64,000 nt of DNA from Haberlea rhodopensis (lineage: Eukaryota; Streptophyta; Magnoliopsida; Lamiales; Gesneriaceae), in contig CAJQUN010000445.1 of assembly GCA_907163345.1 (NCBI GenBank), forward strand, positions 186,001 through 250,000. Reading direction: 5' to 3'. The notes below the pieces were generated by a model. That model was given only the letters and a program-made list of their open reading frames with translations. It had not been told where the DNA came from and ran no database searches. The first letter of the stretch is position 1. Each line of letters starts with the position of its first letter. Below are positions 32,950-44,700 of this stretch, in pieces. The position numbers and the translations under genes were made by a program.

Positions 32950-35740
32950 TCATTCAACAAAATGGACGGTGGTGCACTCCGGTATACTGAAATCATGCCC
33001 GTGGTAGTGCTTCAACCGCTGTGCATTCACTGTGAACGTTCCCTTGGTTGGATCATAGAGTTCGATTGCACCTGATGGAAACACCTTGGAAATACGGAAT
33101 GGTCCGGACCAACGAGATTTAAGCTTGCCTGGAAACAGCCTTAATTTGGAGTTAAATAATAACACCATATCTTCTTCCTTGAAATCACGTTGACTGATCC
33201 TTGCGTCATGCCATTTTTTTGTCTTTTCTTTATAGATCTTGGAATTCTCGTATGATTGGTTCCGAAACTCTTCCATTTCGTTCACTTGGAGGAGACGGTG
33301 ATCACCTGCAGCAGTTAAATCAAAGTTTAGATTCTTTATTGCCCAATATGCTCTATGTTCCAGTTCAACCGGAAGATGACATGCTTTTCCAAAAACTAAC
33401 CGATATGGTGTGGTGCCAATAGGTGTTTTATAGCAGTTCTATAAGCCCATAAAGCGTCATCTAACCGTAAGGACCAGTCTTTTCGAGAAGTATTGACAGT
33501 TTTTTCTAAAATGCGTTTTACTTCCCTATTCGACACTTCTACTTGCCCACAAGTTTGTGGATGATAAGGTGTTGCAACTTTGTGGGTGACTCCATATTTT
33601 CTTAAGAGTTTGTCAAAAAGTTTGTTGCAAAAATGTGACCCACCGTCACTAATGATTGCCCGAGGCGTGCCAAATCGAGTAAAAATATGTTTTTTCAAAA
33701 ATTGCACCACCACTCTAGCATCATTAGTGCGAGACGCTGCAGCCTCAACCCACTTTGACACATAATCGACCGCAACTAGAATATAGTAGTGTGAACATGA
33801 AACTGGAAATGGTCCCATAAAATCGATGCCCCAAACATCGAACAATTCACATTCAAGAATGTTGTTCAAGGGCATCTCCTGTCTCCTAGAAATGTTACCA
33901 GTTCGTTGACACCTATCACAAGCTGAAACATACCTGTATGCATCTTTAAATAATGTAGGCCAATAAAATCCAGATTCCAGTACCTTGGCAGCAGTTTTGG
34001 TTGGACCCATGTGTCCCCCTACCTCGCGATCATGACAATGACTCAATATAGATGACATCTCCTCCTCTGGAACACACCTCCTGATCATGTTATCTGCACA
34101 AACTTTGAACAACAATGGTTCCTCCCACATGTAGTGTTTAACGTCAGATAAAAATTTCTTCTTTTGATAAAATGTCATTTGTGGGAGGATACCACTAACC
34201 AAATAGTTTGCAAAATCGGCATACCAGGGTAGGGCAAGAACTTGAAAGAGCTGTTCATCGGGGAATTTTTCATTGATCTCTTCCACATCATTATCATGTT
34301 TCTCTATCTCAAAATCAATCCTAGATAAATGATCCGCCACTACGTTCTCTACACCCCTCTTATCCTTAATTTCTAAGTCAAATTCTTGCAATAAAAGAAT
34401 CCATCGGATTAAACGTGGTTTAGCGTCTTTTTTAGCAAGAAGATACTTGAGTGCCGAGTGATCAGTGTACACAATGACTTTTGATAGACAAAGATAAGAG
34501 TGAAATTTATCGAAGGCAAATACTACTGCTAGAAGTTCTTTCTCAGTGGTGGCATAGTTCTGTTGTGCCTCATTTAACGTTCTACTAGCATAGTAAATAG
34601 TGTGAAATACCTTATTCCTTCTTTGTCCCAATACTGCTCCGACAGCTGTGTCACTTGCATCACACATCAACTCAAATGGTATATCCCAGTCAGGTGCTAT
34701 CAAAATAGGTGCTGTGACCAATCTCTCCTTTAGTGTCTCAAATGCCTGCAAGCAATCAGCATTAAAATCAAATGGTGCTTCTTTAGTCAACAAGTGAGAT
34801 AAAGGTTTTGAAATTTGAGAAAAATCCTTTATAAATCGTCTATAGAACCCAGCATGGCCTAAAAAACTGCGAATTCCCTTCACTGATACTGGTGGAGGTA
34901 GTTCCTGTATCACTTGTACCTTTGCTCGATCCACTTCAATACCCTTTTGGGATATTTTATGGCCCAAGACTATTCCTTCTTTTACCATGAAGTGACACTT
35001 CTCCCAGTTTAGTACTAACCTGTTCTCCTCACACCTTGTCAATACGAGATCAAGATTATGCAGACATGCATCAAATGAATTTCCAAACACAGAAAAATCA
35101 TCCATGAATACTTCTAAAAACATTCCTACCATGTCATGGAATATCGACATCATGCATCTTTGAAACGTAGCCGGTGCATTACATAACCCAAAAGGCATTC
35201 TCCTAAATGCAAATGTACCATAAGGACAAGTGAAGGTGGTCTTCTCTTGGTCCTCAGGTGCAATTGCTATCTGATTATATCCCGAATACCCATCTAGGAA
35301 GCAATAATAATCATACCCAGCTAGTCTCTCTATCATTTGATCAATGAAGGGGAGGGGGAAGTGATCCTTACGTGTAGCTTCATTAAGTTTTCTATAGTAA
35401 TAACAGTCATACCTCCCTTCTTTGGTACACATTGCACCGGACTCACCCATGCACTATCTGAGATAGGATAGATAATACCTGCATCGAGTAGCTTAATCAC
35501 TTCCGCCTTGACTACTTCTTGCATCTTTGGATTCAAACGGCGTTGTGGTTGCACCAACGGCTTGTAAGTGTCTTCCATCAGATTTTTATGCATGCACATC
35601 GATGGGCTTATTCCTTTTATGTCCGCCACTTTCCATGCAAAGGCTTGCTTGTGCTCCCTCAAAATCCTAAGGAGCTTCTCTTCGTCAATACCTGTCAAAG
35701 ATGAAGACACAATTACTGGTAGAGAATTACTATTACCCAA
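32950..35740 (-). pseudogene. G pol (RT-RNaseH-integrase), broken
   Basis: Read in three frames: 35740-35333 (pre-RT linker and RT start), 35450-33396 (684 codons: RT with FMDD at residues 115-118 counted from 35450, RNase H with TDHSALKYLL and ADHLSR, integrase with HDREVGGHMG, CDRCQ, the first Asp in WGIDFMG, the second in ISDGGSHF and the Glu in QVEVSNRE), and 33285-32950 (integrase C-terminus, GPFRI). A short deletion plus frameshift near 35400 removes part of the RT fingers, another shift lies near 33400, and gag and pol also part frame near 35770. Catalytic residues survive, so the damage is recent. Confidence 0.88.
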
Positions 35741-38160
35741 ATAAACATACTTGAGGTGAGTTGGTAGTGTCTTGAGTTCAAGATTGGTGGTTCTTCAATT
35801 GAAGATTTCTGTGGCTTGATGTCCCTTTCTCCCAACTCTCCTAAATTATTGCTTTGACGTCTAATGTAAGGAGGGTTAGCTCGCATCTGAGCAACTATCT
35901 CTTGTTCTTCTTCATTCTCAAGCATGTCCTCATCATTAGTGAGATAAGCTTCCACTACATCCTTGCATTCTGTTCGAAATATCATGTCAGATAACACATC
36001 AACATGGTCAATACTAAAATACATATGCTCGTCATGAGGGTGTTTCATAGCTTTAAAAACATTAAAAGTAACTTGATCCTCCCCTACACGGAGGATCAAC
36101 TTCCCTTGATGCACATCTATGAGTGCTTTGCCAGTGGCCAAGAATGGTCTTCCCAAGATCAAGGGCATTTCAGCATCTTCTTCCATATCTAACACGAGAA
36201 AATCCACCGGGAAAATGAATTTATCCACCTTGACAAGTACATCCTCGATGATTCCTCGTGGGTAGGTGATAGATCTATCCGCCAGTTGAAGTGACACTAT
36301 AGTGGGTTTAGGCTCGCCTAATCCCAACTTCCTGAAAATTGACAGTGGCATTAAATTAATACTCGCACCCAAATCACACAAAGATTTAGTTACTGAAATA
36401 GAACCAATGGTGCAGGGTATAGAGAAACTCCCTGGATCTTTTAACTTAGGAGGCAATTTGTTTTGCACAATTGCTGAACACTCCTCTGTTAAACTTACCG
36501 TCTCATGCTCTCCTAATTTCCGCTTATTCGATAAAATTTCCTTCAAAAACTTAGCATAACTAGGCATTTGAAGTAAAGCATCAGCAAATGGTATATTGAT
36601 ATGTAATTTCTTAAAAATTTCAAGAAATTTTGCAAAACTTGCATCTACCTTAGCTCTTTTTAATGCAGCGGGAAAAGGAGGTGGGATTTGAACCTGCATT
36701 GGTGGTGTGATGGGTGTCTTGATAGAAGACTTACCTTTAGCTTCAACGTCTGCTTCAGTTTGTTCACTTTCCTCTATTTGTACTTCCTCAACTTCCTCTT
36801 TCTCCTCAGTGGGTGATCCAATCTGCTTACCACTTCTCAATGATATAGCCTTTACTTGCTCCTTTGGATTTTTCTCGGTATCACTAGGTAAGGTACCTTG
36901 CATTCTTCCTGACAAAATATTCGCCAACTGTCCCACTTGAGTCTCCAAGTTCTTTATTGATGCATCTTGGTTCTGCATTCTATTCTCCGTTGATGTAATA
37001 AACTTGGTCATCAACTCTTCCATACTCGGTTTTGATTGATAACCCGGTGGAGGTTGTGGATTCAAAACATTCTTTTGGTTAGACCAAGAGAAGTTTGGAT
37101 GATTCCTCCACGGTTGGTTATAATTGTTGGAGTAAGAGTTACCCTGTTGTGGCCTGTTTCCTACAAAGTTAGCATTTTCAGTAGATTGCACAAAAGGATT
37201 ACCTGCTTGGCATTCTGTACTCTGATGGTTGCCTCCACATAATTCACATATGACTACTTGAGCTTGCATCGCTGTCATGCTCAAGCTATCCATTTTCTTA
37301 TGCAATGCCTCCAACTGAGCTTGTATAGATGTCACCTCATCAACTTGATGCATCCCAATCGGTCTTTTAGGCACATTCCTTTCGGACTGCCACTGGTAAC
37401 TGTTGGATGCCATCTCTTCCAAGAGTGTGTAAGCTTCCTCAGGTGACTTTCTCATAATCGTACCTCCTGCTGCTGCATCAATCATAGATCTATTAGCAGA
37501 AAATAACCCATTGTAAAATGTTTGTACCTGAAGCCAAATCGGAAGGCCATGATGTGGGCATCTTCGAAGTAAATCCTTGAAGCGCTCCCAAGCTTCATAT
37601 AGAGTTTCCGGATCATGTTGCATGAATGTGGTGATATCATTGCGCATCTTAGCTGTCTTGGAAGGGGGAAAGTATCTTGATAGGAAGGCTTGAGCCATCC
37701 CCTCCCAAGTAGTGATCGACCCTGCAGGCAATGAATTCAACCAGCTCTTAGCTTTGTCATTCAAAGAAAAGGGAAAGAGACGTAACCTGATGGCGTCGTC
37801 AGTGACGCCATTGTGCTTTAACGTGTCGCATATCTCCAAAAAGTTGGAGATATGAGCATTAGGATCATCAGCAGGCGATCCTCCGAATTGTACAGAGTGT
37901 TGAATCATCTGAATTATGGCAGGCTTGATCTCGAAGTTATTAGCCTGAATCCTTGGTCTTGTGATGCTAGACATGGTGCCTTGAAAAGATGGTTGTGCAT
38001 AGTCCATCATGGACCTTATAATTGGCACTTCATCATTATGTTGTTCACCATTCCCTCGATTGTTCTCAGCCATCTCTCTTGTTTCTTTTCGAAGTCTTCT
38101 GCAAGTTCGTTCAATCTCTAAGTCGAGTGGCTCTAATATAGGTCTGTCACTTCGTAGCAT
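35713..38160 (-). CDS. G gag-protease (815 aa)
   Basis: Athila-type gag: core region with PFSLNDKAKSWLNSLP and FLSRYFPPSKTAKMR (about 128-172), a zinc knuckle CELCGGNHQSTEC at 305-317, an acidic linker, and an aspartic-protease-like segment with DLGAS at 596-600 (D-x-G in place of DTG, usual in this lineage as I know it) and LILGRPFLATGKALIDV downstream. It would form the particle shell and process the polyprotein. The frame ends at 35713 by a shift relative to pol, so the polyprotein is probably not made whole. Confidence 0.88.
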   Translation of the reverse strand: MLRSDRPILEPLDLEIERTCRRLRKETREMAENNRGNGEQHNDEVPIIRSMMDYAQPSFQGTMSSITRPRIQANNFEIKPAIIQMIQHSVQFGGSPADDPNAHISNFLEICDTLKHNGVTDDAIRLRLFPFSLNDKAKSWLNSLPAGSITTWEGMAQAFLSRYFPPSKTAKMRNDITTFMQHDPETLYEAWERFKDLLRRCPHHGLPIWLQVQTFYNGLFSANRSMIDAAAGGTIMRKSPEEAYTLLEEMASNSYQWQSERNVPKRPIGMHQVDEVTSIQAQLEALHKKMDSLSMTAMQAQVVICELCGGNHQSTECQAGNPFVQSTENANFVGNRPQQGNSYSNNYNQPWRNHPNFSWSNQKNVLNPQPPPGYQSKPSMEELMTKFITSTENRMQNQDASIKNLETQVGQLANILSGRMQGTLPSDTEKNPKEQVKAISLRSGKQIGSPTEEKEEVEEVQIEESEQTEADVEAKGKSSIKTPITPPMQVQIPPPFPAALKRAKVDASFAKFLEIFKKLHINIPFADALLQMPSYAKFLKEILSNKRKLGEHETVSLTEECSAIVQNKLPPKLKDPGSFSIPCTIGSISVTKSLCDLGASINLMPLSIFRKLGLGEPKPTIVSLQLADRSITYPRGIIEDVLVKVDKFIFPVDFLVLDMEEDAEMPLILGRPFLATGKALIDVHQGKLILRVGEDQVTFNVFKAMKHPHDEHMYFSIDHVDVLSDMIFRTECKDVVEAYLTNDEDMLENEEEQEIVAQMRANPPYIRRQSNNLGELGERDIKPQKSSIEEPPILNSRHYQLTSSMFIWVIVILYQ

Positions 38161-38305
38161 GCACTACAAAGACAACTCCCTGCAAAATTCAACACAACGA
38201 AGGAAGAACAATAATGAAATCGTATAAACCGTAATATAAATAATTATAAAAGAAAAAATGGCTAAATTATAGTCAACTAATCTCTTATGATATTACTTAA
38301 ACTAG

Positions 38306-38323
38306 TCCCCGGCAACGGCGCCA
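38306..38323 (-). other. G primer-binding site (tRNA-Asp)
   Basis: The plus strand reads TCCCCGGCAACGGCGCCA, identical to the 3' end of plant tRNA-Asp(GTC) including CCA, so the minus-strand element RNA pairs with it. It lies six bases inside the 5' LTR and matches the site in H. Confidence 0.93.
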
Positions 38324-39287
38324 AAAACTTGATCGCTTTTATTTTAAACAGTTATTTCGAGCGATTCTACCGCAAGTGCACGGTGTCAAGTTTTAGTATA
38401 ATGATCTAGAAGTAAGGATTGTCGAACCCACGAGGACTAGTAGTAATTACCAAATTTAACTAGCGTTCTATATTTAACCTACGAAACTGGTTGAAAGATG
38501 AACTAATTTAATCAACTCCAATATTCAACGCACCACAGAGAATTAAGATAATAAATAGTAGAGATAAATATCGAGACTTCGGTTCACTTGAGTAATCCCC
38601 CACAATTTACCTACTAGTTCTAATTAAAATTAATGCATCTAAGGTGACAAGTTTTCCGATTATATCCAATATACTCTCTCGAGCTATATTAAACCTAACA
38701 CTGAATTGCAGTAAGTAACTCTCGTTCACTTATTTAACAATTCAATGTTGCATACGTTCTATGAAAACCCTTAGCCTTCGATTACTAGATATCTATAGCT
38801 ATCACTCGTGTATTTGACGTCATCTCTCGATCTCGGTCTGAAATCCACGGTTTATGTTATTGGTTCCGTTTCACAAAATCATCTCTCGATCTCAATTGCA
38901 AACTAACAACATTCAAAGAGTAGCTAATTCTTTAAAAGCATTAAAATCATAACATAAACTCAAAAATAACAAAAACTCAATCAAAAACTAGAATTAAAAC
39001 TGTGGGTTCATACACAAGATCCCCTTGTCTCGATAACAAACTTAGCCTAGCATATTAACGGAAAAACAACGTTTTATAATATCAAACAACATTATAAACA
39101 TTGGAATTCAAAAATAAAACTAAACAAAGTTCAGAAATACTAATAAACACTCGATGTTGAATCGTGCGTCGATCCGTTGTTCCCGTCTCTAGCTGCGTTC
39201 CTTTGAATCGTCTTGAATGAATCTTCTCTTCCAAGAGGTGGCTGCCTATCCAGAGGTGAAAGAACCCTTCTAATGACCTAAAAATCT

Positions 39288-39296
39288 CTTTTTATA
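39288..39296 (-). promoter_or_regulatory. Probable TATA box, G 5' LTR
   Basis: Minus strand TATAAAAAG, about 85 bp downstream of the palindrome cluster in sense and upstream of the leader. Motif evidence only. Confidence 0.5.
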
Positions 39297-39381
39297 TGTC
39301 TCCTCACGAGCTCCAATAATCTGGTACCAAAAATAGCCCCAAAACTTAATTAAGGAAGTTTTTTATTCTGGGACTCTGCAC

Positions 39382-39593
39382 GCGATCGATTTCTTTGAAT
39401 TGGGCGATCGATCGCCTTCAGCTTTTTCTCCTCGGCGATCGGTCTCTTCAAGATAGGCGATCGATCGCCTATATGTTCTGCCCCGAGGCGATCGGTCGCC
39501 TGATTTGTTGCGATCGATCGCCTCTCGCTTGAAAAATACCACGAGCTCACTGCCTTCAGGCGATCGATCTCTTCGAAATAGGCGATCGATCGC
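39382..39593. repeat. Palindrome cluster in G 5' LTR
   Basis: Cores start at 39384 (GATCGATT), 39406, 39437 (GATCGGTC), 39459, 39490 (GATCGGTC), 39512, 39562 and 39584. Steps are 22, 31, 22, 31, 22, 50 and 22. Confidence 0.95.
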
Positions 39594-39827
39594 CTGAAGC
39601 TTTTGTCAATTTTTAAGTCATTTTGACATCTTTTCCCACGGATTGCCTCGTACTGTCATAGTTCCACCTCCTAGTCCATAAAACGGGGTTTTTCCAGTAT
39701 TTCTTGCACTTCTACTGGAGTCCTGGAAATACAACAAAACACAACCAAAAGTATAAAATCTTCCAAGAATCACTATAAAAATCGCAAGAAATATATGCAA
39801 ATATAAGTGTAAAAATGACACTTATCA

Positions 39828-40021
39828 ACTCAAGCGAGTAGGAGTGGAGTGGTGAAATGTCACTTTTGTGGAGGACCACATCACATGCGAGACTGTACGG
39901 CTTGTTATAAATGTGGCAAGATGGGCCACATATCTCGGTTCTGTCAAAATGGAGATGGTCAGGTGGATCTTAGAGGAGGCAGAGGGAGGTTTTCTACCGG
40001 GACAGTACAGCAGAGGCCACC
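39828..40021 (+). pseudogene. E' gag, middle part
   Basis: Repeats the last 99 bp of the left gag piece (39828-39926), then completes the second zinc knuckle (CYKCGKMGHISRFC) and the following glycine/arginine-rich linker. It stops at 40021, where element E is inserted. The frame resumes at 62270. Confidence 0.92.
40017..40021. repeat. TSD of element E (CCACC), left copy
   Basis: CCACC precedes TGTGAGACCCC at 40022; the same five bases follow GATATCACA at 62265-62269. Confidence 0.95.
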
Positions 40022-40555
40022 TGTGAGACCCCGTTATCACATCAAGTTACTAAGGTGCAATTTAGAGAACTAAACATTCATGTGAATATATCAGAGTAAC
40101 GTATTGTGTTGATTAACCTGAGCTTTAGAGATTACAGTACCAAAATGTTTCAAAAGAAATAACACAATTCCTACTAAGGTACTACATTATAGTATTACTC
40201 TACTCAGAAGAAGCTATATAAAAAATTTCTCTAACATGCTAATTCTGTAGCACTCCTTACAGCTCAGCATATCAACCCCAACCATGGTTCTCGTCCATAA
40301 AAGCACCTACAAAGACAACCCCCAACACATGAGCATAAAACAATTCATATTCAACATAATATGAAAGTAAGGCATAAATGCACAATCCTAAACACAAGCA
40401 CTTTCCTGCATTTATAACGCCCATTGGTTGTCCCTGTACCATAATTCATAATAAAACACATTATATGAATGTATGGCTTCATAAATATATGTCATGACAT
40501 TTCCTCTTTTTCTTGAGTCAGTCATCATCAGTTATTTTAATGCTTTCATAATCTC

Positions 40556-40690
40556 AAAACAAGCGGTATCGCATACTCGCTTCTTCATACTAGCGGTATC
40601 TCTTCCTCGCTCAGTATGGTATACCTCGCCTCCATGTGCAAACGAGCCTCCCCCCTCCCGCTCCACATTTTCAGCGGTAAAGCGTAAGCA
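40556..40690. repeat. AGCG/CGCT inverted-repeat array in E 3' LTR
   Basis: Plus strand shows AGCGGTATC ... CTCGCT units (sense AGCGAG ... GATACCGCT), for example AGCGGTATCGCATACTCGCT at 40562-40581. The copy in the other LTR is near 60498-60620. Confidence 0.75.
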
Positions 40691-41059
40691 TTAAAACCTT
40701 AACTGTGATCGCCCTGACTCGTGGAATACACCTCTTTATTCCACATCACAATATGCAACAACAATGCATAATATGCAACACAATGAATAATAACATGTAT
40801 CATAATCTTAATGCATCACATTGCATTCATCATGTGTCACACAGACAAACATAAGTACATGTTACCGTCGGGATGCCCGTACGTTGCTTACGTACCTTTC
40901 CAAAATGTGGTGTGTTGCAGGACTCTATCCGCTGCGCGGTGTAGCTACCTGTGAAGGCTCTACACCAGTGTACAACACAATATTAGATGTCTCATTACAA
41001 TCCAATATCAAAACTTTAACAAAATATATCAAATTATATTTTTCAACATTCTGGGTCTC

Positions 41060-41162
41060 TCGATCGATCGGCCCCTCTTCCCGATCGATCGAGAAGATGC
41101 CTTAAATCAAAACCAAGATTCTGCCTCGCTCGATCGATCGAGATGAAATGTCGATCGATCGA
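41060..41162. repeat. Palindrome cluster in E 3' LTR
   Basis: Cores start at 41062, 41083, 41132 and 41153: steps 21, 49 and 21. Context is TCGATCGATCGA. ATGCTCTGTTCGAG follows at 41164-41177. Confidence 0.95.
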
Positions 41163-41702
41163 GATGCTCTGTTCGAGAAATACCAACCCAGAATTCTCGA
41201 ACACCTATATTCACACCCTTAAATCTAACATGTAAGACATACAACATGCCAAGACCAACATGCTAGCAGTTATCACACACTACCCTGAGTGCATTCATAT
41301 CAAATTTACACCTCAAACTTAAGCCCACATGCATAAACGTCAACCATTTACATAAGTACTCAACCAACTTTTCCGGAAACAGAACAACATATTTCATTAC
41401 CAGATTTTTGAGTACTTCACTTCATGCTATTATATCTACCACATATAACATAAAGCATGCTCGAACAAACATGCCAATGGCTTCACAAAACTACCATGCA
41501 TATTTTCACATCAAAGGTTTACCAAAAACCTAAGCTAACGTGCATGATATCACCTCCTCAAAATCACTCCCAAACCATAATTTTCCAGAAAAACAGGGCA
41601 TATTCCTTACCCAGATTTTCGAACACTATACTTCACATGCTTTAATCCTCTACATAAAACATGCAACATGCTCAAGGAAAAATACAGAGAGCCTCATAAT
41701 AA

Positions 41703-44700
41703 ACATCGGACTCAATCTGCACCTCTGAAGGCTGCAACACATGTGAAGGATCCGGCTCATACTTCCTCAGCATAGACACATGAAAAACGTCGTGTATACC
41801 AGACAGAGAAGGCGGTAAAGCCAAACGGTACGCCAGAGTACCAACACGCTGTAAGATCTCATACGGCCCCACATATCTAGGAGACAACTTCCCCTGCATA
41901 CCAAACCGTACAACGCCTCGGAAAGGTGAGATCTTCAGAAAAACTCTGTCGCCTAACTGAAACTCCAACGGCCTACGCCGCTGATTGGCATATGCTGCCT
42001 GTCTGTCCTGAGCTGCCTTCATCTTTCTCTTGATAACCTTAACTTTCTCTTCCATTTCCTGAACCAACTCTGGCCCTCCAACCGACTTACGGTCCAAGTC
42101 ATCCCAACACAAGGGTGACCTACAACGCCTACCCAGATGGCATCAAAACCCGAAATAGTCCTCGGTAAGTGGGTCACAAAATCCATAGACACGTGCTGCC
42201 ACTTCCACTCGGGTATCTCCAAACTCCTTAGTTCACCTCCAGGCCTCTGCCTCTCAGCCTTCACCTGCTGACAAATCAAACAGCGCTTGACAAATGAGGT
42301 GACATCTTGTTTCATACGCCTCCACCAGAACTGGCTGCGTAGATCCTTATACATCTTCTTCCCGCCTGGGTGGATACTCATCCTGCTGCAATGAGCTCGC
42401 TGTAATAAACCCTGACGCAACTCGGGTGCATCTGGAACCACCCATCTATCGCCAAGTCTCAGAGAACCGTCCTCAGCCACTCTGAATCTCGATGGCTGAC
42501 CTGAATGAACCACTAATATCCATCTCTGAACCTCTACATCGGTCCCCTGAGCCTTCCTGATGTGATCATAAATAACAGGCTCAGCTAGCAAGGTCAAAAC
42601 CTGTACTGGTGAAGAAGATACATCAAAATCGAATCCCAAATGGCAGTAGGAGCCCAACATAGCTGATAAACACATGGCATCCTCTGCAGTGCTCCGCACC
42701 TTCCGACTCAGGGCGTCGGCTGTCAGATTTGCTTTCCCGGGATGGTATAGGATTTCACAATCATAATCCTTCAGCAGGTCCATCCATCTCCTCGGCCTCA
42801 TGTTCAGCTCAGCCTGTGTAAACAAGAACTTCAGGCTCTTGTGATCAGTGAAGATGGTAAATGAGGTACCGTATAAATAGTGTGGCCATATCTTCAAGGC
42901 GAACACTATAGCTGCCAACTCCAGATCATGGACTGGATACCTCGTCTCGTGTGGCTTCAACAGTCTCGAAGCATAAGCCACTACATGTCTGTCCTGCATC
43001 AGTACGCACCCTAATCCCTGTAGCGATGCGTCGGTATAAAGAACAAATCCTTTGTTCTCCTTGGGAATCACTAGAACTGGTGCAGTAGTCAGTCTGTGCT
43101 TTAATTCCCTGAAACTCTGCTCACAAGCCTCTGTCCAACAGAATGGGACTCCCTTCTGAGTCAGCTGTGTAAGTGGCTTGGCGATCCTTGAGAAACCCTC
43201 GACGAAACGTCGGTAATAGCCAGCCAGACCAGGAAAACTTCGAATCTCACTGACTGAAGTAGGGGCAGACCAATCCATAACTGCCTCTATCTTCCTCGGG
43301 TCTACTGATATCCCCTCTCGTGATATGATATGGCCCAAGAAGGCTACACTGCTCAGCCAAAACTCACACTTGCTGAGTTTGGCGTACAACTGATGATCTC
43401 TGAGGATCTGGAGCACTATCCTCAGATGATCGGCATGATCCTTCTCATTCCTTGAATAGACCAGGATGTCATCAATGAACACGATCACAAACTGATCGAG
43501 GTACTCCTGAAATACTCTGTTCATCAGGCTCATAAATGTAGCAGGGGCATTCGTCACCCCGAATGGCATCACCAAGAACTCATAGTGCCCATACCGAGTT
43601 CTAAAATCCGTCTTTTGGACATCACCAGCTCTAACCCGCACCTGGTGATAGCCTGACCTCAAGTCTATCTTGGAGTACACCTCTGTACCCTGAAGCTGGT
43701 CGAACATATCATCAATCCTCGGAAGTGGATATCTGTTCTTCACTGTAGCCTTGTTTAATTGCCTATAGTCAATGCACAGACGCATTGATCCATCCTTCTT
43801 TTTCACGAACAAGACTGGTGCACCCCAAGGCGATACACTAGGACAGATGTATCCCTTGTCGAGGAGCTCCTGTAACTGTACCTTCAGTTCCCTCAGCTCT
43901 GCCGGTGCCATCCTGTATGGGGCACGAGAAATGGCTGATGTCCCCGGCAGCAGCTCAATAGCAAACTCAACATCCCTGACAGGCGGAAACCCCGGAATCT
44001 CATCTTGGAACACATCAATGAACTCCGCCACAACCGGAATGTCCTCGGCTCTCTCTTCCTTCTCGTCTGATGCATCCACTGCATAGATAAGGTAGCCCGT
44101 GTGGCCGCGTTCCAATAACCGCGACATCTTAATCGCTGATATTACCGGAATCTTTGGACGAGAGCTGTCCCCATAAAAGGTCCACTGAAACCCCTGATAG
44201 GACAGAAAACGTACAATCCTCTGCCGACAGTCTACCACAGCTCGGTATCTGCTCAACACATCAATGCCGATAATACAGTCAAAGTCTGCCATCTCTAACT
44301 GAATCAGATCGGCCCTCAGATCATTGCCCTCAAAATAAATGAGGCAATCAGACAACAGCCGATCCGCAATCACATGCTTCCCCGTGGGTGTCGAGACCAT
44401 GAGAGGCGTGGGTAACAGAGACGAGCACAAACGGTGTCCCTCCACAAAAGCAGTAGATACAAAAGAATGGGAAGCACCTGTATCTATCAATATAAGTGCA
44501 GGGTACGTAAATAAATGGCACGTACCAGCAATGACCTCCTCTGGGGCTGCCTCAGCCTGCTCCCTGGTCAGTGCATACACCTGTCCCTGCGGCGGTCCTG
44601 CCGTCTGACCTCCCTGTGGTCGTGGTGCAAACTGCTGTCTCTGTGTTGCCCTCCCAGCATCAAACCTCGGCCTATTCGGCCCTGAGTCTGTCTGACCTGC

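Larger units (their letters stand above)
28957..39827 (-). mobile_element. Element G: Athila-type retrotransposon, 3' LTR truncated
   Basis: Sense order on the minus strand: full 5' LTR (39827-38330), tRNA-Asp PBS, gag-protease, broken RT-RNaseH-INT, a third ORF, PPT, then only about 422 bp of 3' LTR. The third ORF after integrase, the PBS and the FMDD-type RT fit the Athila lineage. G lies inside gag of E'. ACTCA at 39828-39832 marks the right target site; the matching site on the left is at 28858, but 94 bp more of gag follow before the LTR. The two LTRs differ by about 1% in the shared part. Confidence 0.88.
38330..39827 (-). repeat. G 5' LTR (complete)
   Basis: 1,498 bp, TGATAAGTG ... 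GCGATCA in sense. It contains the palindrome cluster 39382-39593 and a probable TATA box (TATAAAAAG, minus strand 39296-39288). Confidence 0.9.
40022..41702 (-). repeat. E 3' LTR, truncated
   Basis: Matches 59951-61639 of the full 5' LTR, including one 8-base indel near 40410/60340. It is joined directly to pol at about 41702 through a short shared CCTCAT word. Confidence 0.92.

Noticed and set aside
38306..38323. A tRNA-Asp gene fragment
   Set aside because: It is only the 18 bases matching the tRNA 3' end, placed just inside an LTR, so it is a primer-binding site, not a tRNA gene.
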